A DNA stretch of 64,000 bases. Source: Acidobacteriota bacterium. Lineage in GTDB: Bacteria > Acidobacteriota > Vicinamibacteria > Vicinamibacterales > UBA2999. Below the pieces are notes generated by a model, which was not told the DNA's origin, made no database searches, and was given only the letters and a program-made list of their open reading frames with translations. This document shows positions 61,539 through 64,000 of the stretch, piece by piece (position 1 is the first letter of the stretch; every line of letters starts with the position of its first letter). The translations under genes were made by a program, and so were the position numbers. The stretch lies in the NCBI GenBank assembly GCA_016184455.1, contig JACPCS010000112.1:1-64000 (forward strand), in the 5' to 3' direction.

Positions 61539-62412
61539 GCGAGCTCACCAGGTAGATGAAATCGTCGTCGCCCGGCACGGCCCCGTCCTGGGCCGACTTC
61601 GTGTCGATTTCCTCGTCGGCGCCGGCCGAGAGCACGAACACGTCGAGGCGATAGTAGTCCGAGGCCGACCATCCCGAGGTGATGTTGCTGACCGTGTCCG
61701 TTGGCGACGGATCCAGGAACGCCACGTTGACCGTGTAGCGGTTCCCCCACGGATCCGGATCGGCCGGGCTGCGCAGGTACGGGCCGCGCCACGCGTACGG
61801 GGCATTGGAACCGCTCGAGTCAGTGCGCGCAAAGTCGATGTTGTTGCCGCCGGGCGAGGCCACGGAGACATCGGTCGGATGCCGGTAACGGGTCGTGCCC
61901 TGCGATGTCCCGTCCGACGACAGTGGCGCATTGTCGATCAGATGGTTCGCCAGCGTGTCGACGGTGGTGCTGTTCACCGCCTGCGTCCAGTACGATTCGG
62001 TCGAGACCGCGGTGGCCAGGGTCGGGACGTCGCCGTCGCTCACGAGCAGGTCGACGCGGTTCGTGTCTGCGCGCGTCGGCGGATCCGAGTCGTCGCTGCC
62101 GTTGCTGGCGTTTCGCAGGAACTGGTGCTCGGCATTGTCCTCGATGAAGTCCTGGATCGCCTCCGCAATCGTCTGGACGTCCTCCCTGGTGCGCGCTTGC
62201 CGCGCCTGCTCGATGTAGCCGTTGATGGCCGGCGACAGCACGGCCGACAGCACGGCGACGACCGACAGGATGATCGATGCCTCGACGAGCGACATGCCGC
62301 GCTGCGCGCGCAAATCCCAAACCCCAAACCCCAAACCCCACAATGATGGCGACACTGCTCTTTGGGATTTGGGATTTGGGATTTGGGTGTTGACGTAATC
62401 GATGATCTTCAT
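61528..62412 (-). CDS. Pseudopilin 7 of the tandem array
   Basis: A 294-residue prepilin-like protein, processing at RAQRG before MSLVEASIILSVVAVL. The body has YAWRGPYLRSP, PDPWGNRYTVNVAFLD, VFVLSAGADEEIDTKS and GDDDFIYLVSSHAK. The leader is encoded by low-complexity TTTGGGA repeats (62312-62390), so its true start is uncertain; ATG 62412 is used, seven bases after the pseudopilin 8 stop. Confidence 0.84.
   Translation of the reverse strand: MKIIDYVNTQIPNPKSQRAVSPSLWGLGFGVWDLRAQRGMSLVEASIILSVVAVLSAVLSPAINGYIEQARQARTREDVQTIAEAIQDFIEDNAEHQFLRNASNGSDDSDPPTRADTNRVDLLVSDGDVPTLATAVSTESYWTQAVNSTTVDTLANHLIDNAPLSSDGTSQGTTRYRHPTDVSVASPGGNNIDFARTDSSGSNAPYAWRGPYLRSPADPDPWGNRYTVNVAFLDPSPTDTVSNITSGWSASDYYRLDVFVLSAGADEEIDTKSAQDGAVPGDDDFIYLVSSHAK
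62312..62390. repeat. Inverted low-complexity CCCAAA/TTTGGG repeats in a pseudopilin leader
   Basis: Left arm 62312-62340 repeats CCCAAAC units; right arm 62361-62390 repeats TTTGGGA units. The arms are largely complementary around a 20-base loop and fall in the 5' coding region of pseudopilin 7. In RNA they could form a long hairpin over the translation start. Confidence 0.7.
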
Positions 62413-62419
62413 GGCACCG

Positions 62420-63019
62420 TCAGCCCTTCGTCCCGCCATCGGGACCAGCGGAGATCACGAACGTGTCATTGGACGTCGAGGTCTTTAGATACTCCACGTT
62501 GACGGCGTAGCGGTTGCCCCATGGATCCGGATCGATCGGCGCGTTCATGTAGGCGCCTTTCCAACCGCCTGTGGAGGTGGAATACGAACCGACGCCGCCG
62601 AGGCTGCTGTTCGTGACGAGGTGTCCCTCCATGAACACAACGTCGACCGTTGGAGAGCAGGTTGTCGTCGTCACGTCATCCCAGTTGGCGCCGCCGCCGG
62701 AGCCGAGCGCTGGAATGTCGCCGTCGCTGACCAGCACCTCGACGACGTCGCCGCCCGATGCGCCGGTGCACGTGAACGGCCTAAAGAGCGTGTGCTCGTC
62801 GATGAAGTTGTCGATCGCGGTGGCGATCGCGTCCACGTCGGACTGCGCCCGGCTCAGCCGTGCCCGGTCGAGCGCGCGCGAGGCGGCCGGCGCCGCAGCC
62901 GCGACGAGCACGGCCCCGACCGTCAGGATGATCGTCGCCTCGATCAACGAGACGCCCTGGCCTGAGCGAGCGCGGGCCGCGAGGGGCGCGCGAGTCGAAC
63001 GGCCGCGCTCGCCTCTCAT
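62420..63019 (-). CDS. Pseudopilin 8 of the tandem array
   Basis: A 199-residue prepilin-like protein, leader ending ARSGQG, mature VSLIEATIILTVGAVL (Glu5). The body has GGWKGAYMNAPI, PDPWGNRYAVNVEYL and VISAGPDGGTKG at the very end, so the acidic D-D tail of the others is missing. Two Cys (FTCTGASG, TTTCSPTVD) may pair. The ATG overlaps the pseudopilin 9 stop by 4 bp. Confidence 0.86.
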   Translation of the reverse strand: MRGERGRSTRAPLAARARSGQGVSLIEATIILTVGAVLVAAAAPAASRALDRARLSRAQSDVDAIATAIDNFIDEHTLFRPFTCTGASGGDVVEVLVSDGDIPALGSGGGANWDDVTTTTCSPTVDVVFMEGHLVTNSSLGGVGSYSTSTGGWKGAYMNAPIDPDPWGNRYAVNVEYLKTSTSNDTFVISAGPDGGTKG

Positions 63020-63684
63020 GGCACCGTCCGCCCCGGATCGCGCCGGACGATGACGAGGATGTCATCCTCACCTGGCTTGATCCTGTTGATGTTGTACGCG
63101 GTGTCGATTTCCTCGTCCGGTCCGGCCGAGAGCACGATGACATCGACGTCGCGCGACGACGTGATCAGCCGCTGCGTATTCACCGCATAGCGGTTGCCCC
63201 ATGGATCAGGATCGACCGGGCCGTTCAGGTACGCCCCACGCCAGTAGCCGTTGTTGCCGACGGTGGTGGAATAGTCGTTCGCCACGTCTCCGCGCGGGTT
63301 GTTGGTCACCAGATGCCGCTCGAGGAAGTCGACCAGCCCAGTGGTGTTATTGACCGGATCGTCCCACTCTGTGCCGCCGCTGCCGATTGCCGGAATGTCG
63401 CCGTCACTGACCAGGATATCGACGGGGGTTCCGTTCTGGTTCCCGATCCCCTCGATCGTGAAACCTATGTTCTGGCCCTGCGAATTCCCGGTCATGTCGG
63501 TCAGGAAGTTGACGATGGCGGTCTTGATCGCTTCCTCGTCGGTGACCACGCGGACCAGTCGGGCACGCTGGATTGTGCGTGCCGCGCTCGGCGCGGCCGC
63601 CGCCGTGAGCAGGGCCACCACCGCCAGCACGACCGTCGCCTCGACCAGAGTGATCCCGTACGCCGAGCGCCAGCATCGCCTCAT
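63016..63684 (-). CDS. Pseudopilin 9 of the tandem array
   Basis: A 222-residue prepilin-like protein with short leader MRRCWRSAYG and mature ITLVEATVVLAVVALL. The body has YWRGAYLNGPV, PDPWGNRYAVNTQRL, VIVLSAGPDEEIDTAY and GEDDILVIVRRD. ATG 63684 starts four bases after the pseudopilin 10 stop (63689-63691). Confidence 0.86.
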   Translation of the reverse strand: MRRCWRSAYGITLVEATVVLAVVALLTAAAAPSAARTIQRARLVRVVTDEEAIKTAIVNFLTDMTGNSQGQNIGFTIEGIGNQNGTPVDILVSDGDIPAIGSGGTEWDDPVNNTTGLVDFLERHLVTNNPRGDVANDYSTTVGNNGYWRGAYLNGPVDPDPWGNRYAVNTQRLITSSRDVDVIVLSAGPDEEIDTAYNINRIKPGEDDILVIVRRDPGRTVP

Positions 63685-63688
63685 CGGG

Positions 63689-64000
63689 TCATGACTCCAG
63701 CAGGACAATCAAATCGTCGCCGCCGGCGCTCAGCGAGGTCGCCTCGAAGACGGTCTCGATGATCTCGTTCTGGCCGGCGGACAGGACCACCACATCGTTG
63801 GTCGAGTTGGGATCCAGCCACTGCGAGTTGATCATGTACCTGTTGCCCCACGGGTCCGGGTCGAGCGGTGCATTCAGGTACGGCCCGCGCCATCCGCGCG
63901 CCGGGGCTTCCGGGTTGCCCAGCTCGTTGTAGGCCGGGGCGGCGGCGCCCACCAGATCGTTCAAGACGAGGTGCCGCTCGAGGAAGTCGTACCGCGTGGT
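63689..64000 (-). CDS. Pseudopilin 10 of the tandem array, partial
   Basis: C-terminal 103 codons of another array member, cut by the window edge. It shows RGWRGPYLNAPL, PDPWGNRYMINSQWLD, VVVLSAGQNEIIETVF and GGDDLIVLLES. The N-terminal prepilin site lies outside the window, so membership is inferred from the shared core and tail. Confidence 0.82.
   Translation of the reverse strand, partial: TTRYDFLERHLVLNDLVGAAAPAYNELGNPEAPARGWRGPYLNAPLDPDPWGNRYMINSQWLDPNSTNDVVVLSAGQNEIIETVFEATSLSAGGDDLIVLLES

Overview
The window is a GC-rich, densely packed bacterial chromosome segment. Gene style suggests Acidobacteriota, possibly the Vicinamibacterales: a winged-helix/TPR regulator, a PilM-PilN type assembly operon, many GspG-like pseudopilins, PilZ proteins and a large Wzx/Wzy-type polysaccharide cluster. 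This placement is an inference from gene content; no rRNA or other phylogenetic marker except gltX is present.

Layout. (1) 1-2900: a partial winged-helix/TPR regulator on the minus strand, then two small plus-strand genes (DUF4242-like and a secreted DUF1264-like protein). (2) 3117-6115: a 2.96-kb islet bounded by perfect 43-bp direct repeats. One repeat is the 3' half of a tRNA-Gln(CUG) gene. The islet has no integrase. It carries an intact UPF0175 antitoxin with a broken DUF3368 PIN toxin, and a minus-strand run of a zinc-ribbon protein, an XPF/ERCC4-type nuclease with helix-hairpin-helix motifs and a 58-residue basic protein. (3) 6288-9955: a KGG-repeat protein, gltX, a PQQ-type sugar dehydrogenase and a PilZ protein. 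(4) 9957-19183, minus strand: an eight-gene type II secretion/type IV pilus-like operon, transcribed as a PilM-PilN fusion, PilO/GspM-like, PilP/GspC-like, histidine kinase, sigma-54 response regulator, GspE/PilB, GspF/PilC and a GspG-like pseudopilin with a beta-rich tail. (5) 19522-21209: two tandem paralogues joining PilZ to a receiver domain in which the acceptor Asp is His.

(6) 21497-54470, plus strand: one polysaccharide operon of 27 genes, most joined by 4-bp overlaps and closed by a strong terminator at 54511-54538. It holds UDP-diacetamido-uronate genes (wlbA, wlbB and a WbpE-like aminotransferase), a Wzz/tyrosine-kinase fusion, three GT4/GT2 glycosyltransferases, a C5-epimerase-like protein, a deacetylase-like protein, an initiating phosphoglycosyl transferase, a WbpM-like dehydratase, Wzx, two Wzy/ligase-like proteins, Wza and an outer-membrane barrel. 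At its centre (28093-38768) is an unusual sugar-modification block: two aldo/keto reductases, a free-standing pyruvate-dehydrogenase-like E1 alpha/beta pair, a split transketolase pair, a heptose-kinase-like GHMP kinase, three SDR epimerase/reductases and a DegT-family enzyme with His in place of the PLP lysine. Together these predict a branched-chain deoxy (possibly heptose-derived) sugar.

(7) 54544-64000, minus strand: ten tandem pseudopilin genes (the last cut by the window edge), interrupted by a complete VapBC-like toxin-antitoxin pair. The array is the most unusual feature. The pseudopilins share a prepilin signature, a W-x-G-A/P-Y and D-P-W-G-N/Y-R-Y core and a C-terminal acidic D-D motif, and were presumably made by repeated duplication. 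The assembly operon in (4) could process and assemble them, and the PilZ genes could tie them to cyclic-di-GMP; both are inferences.
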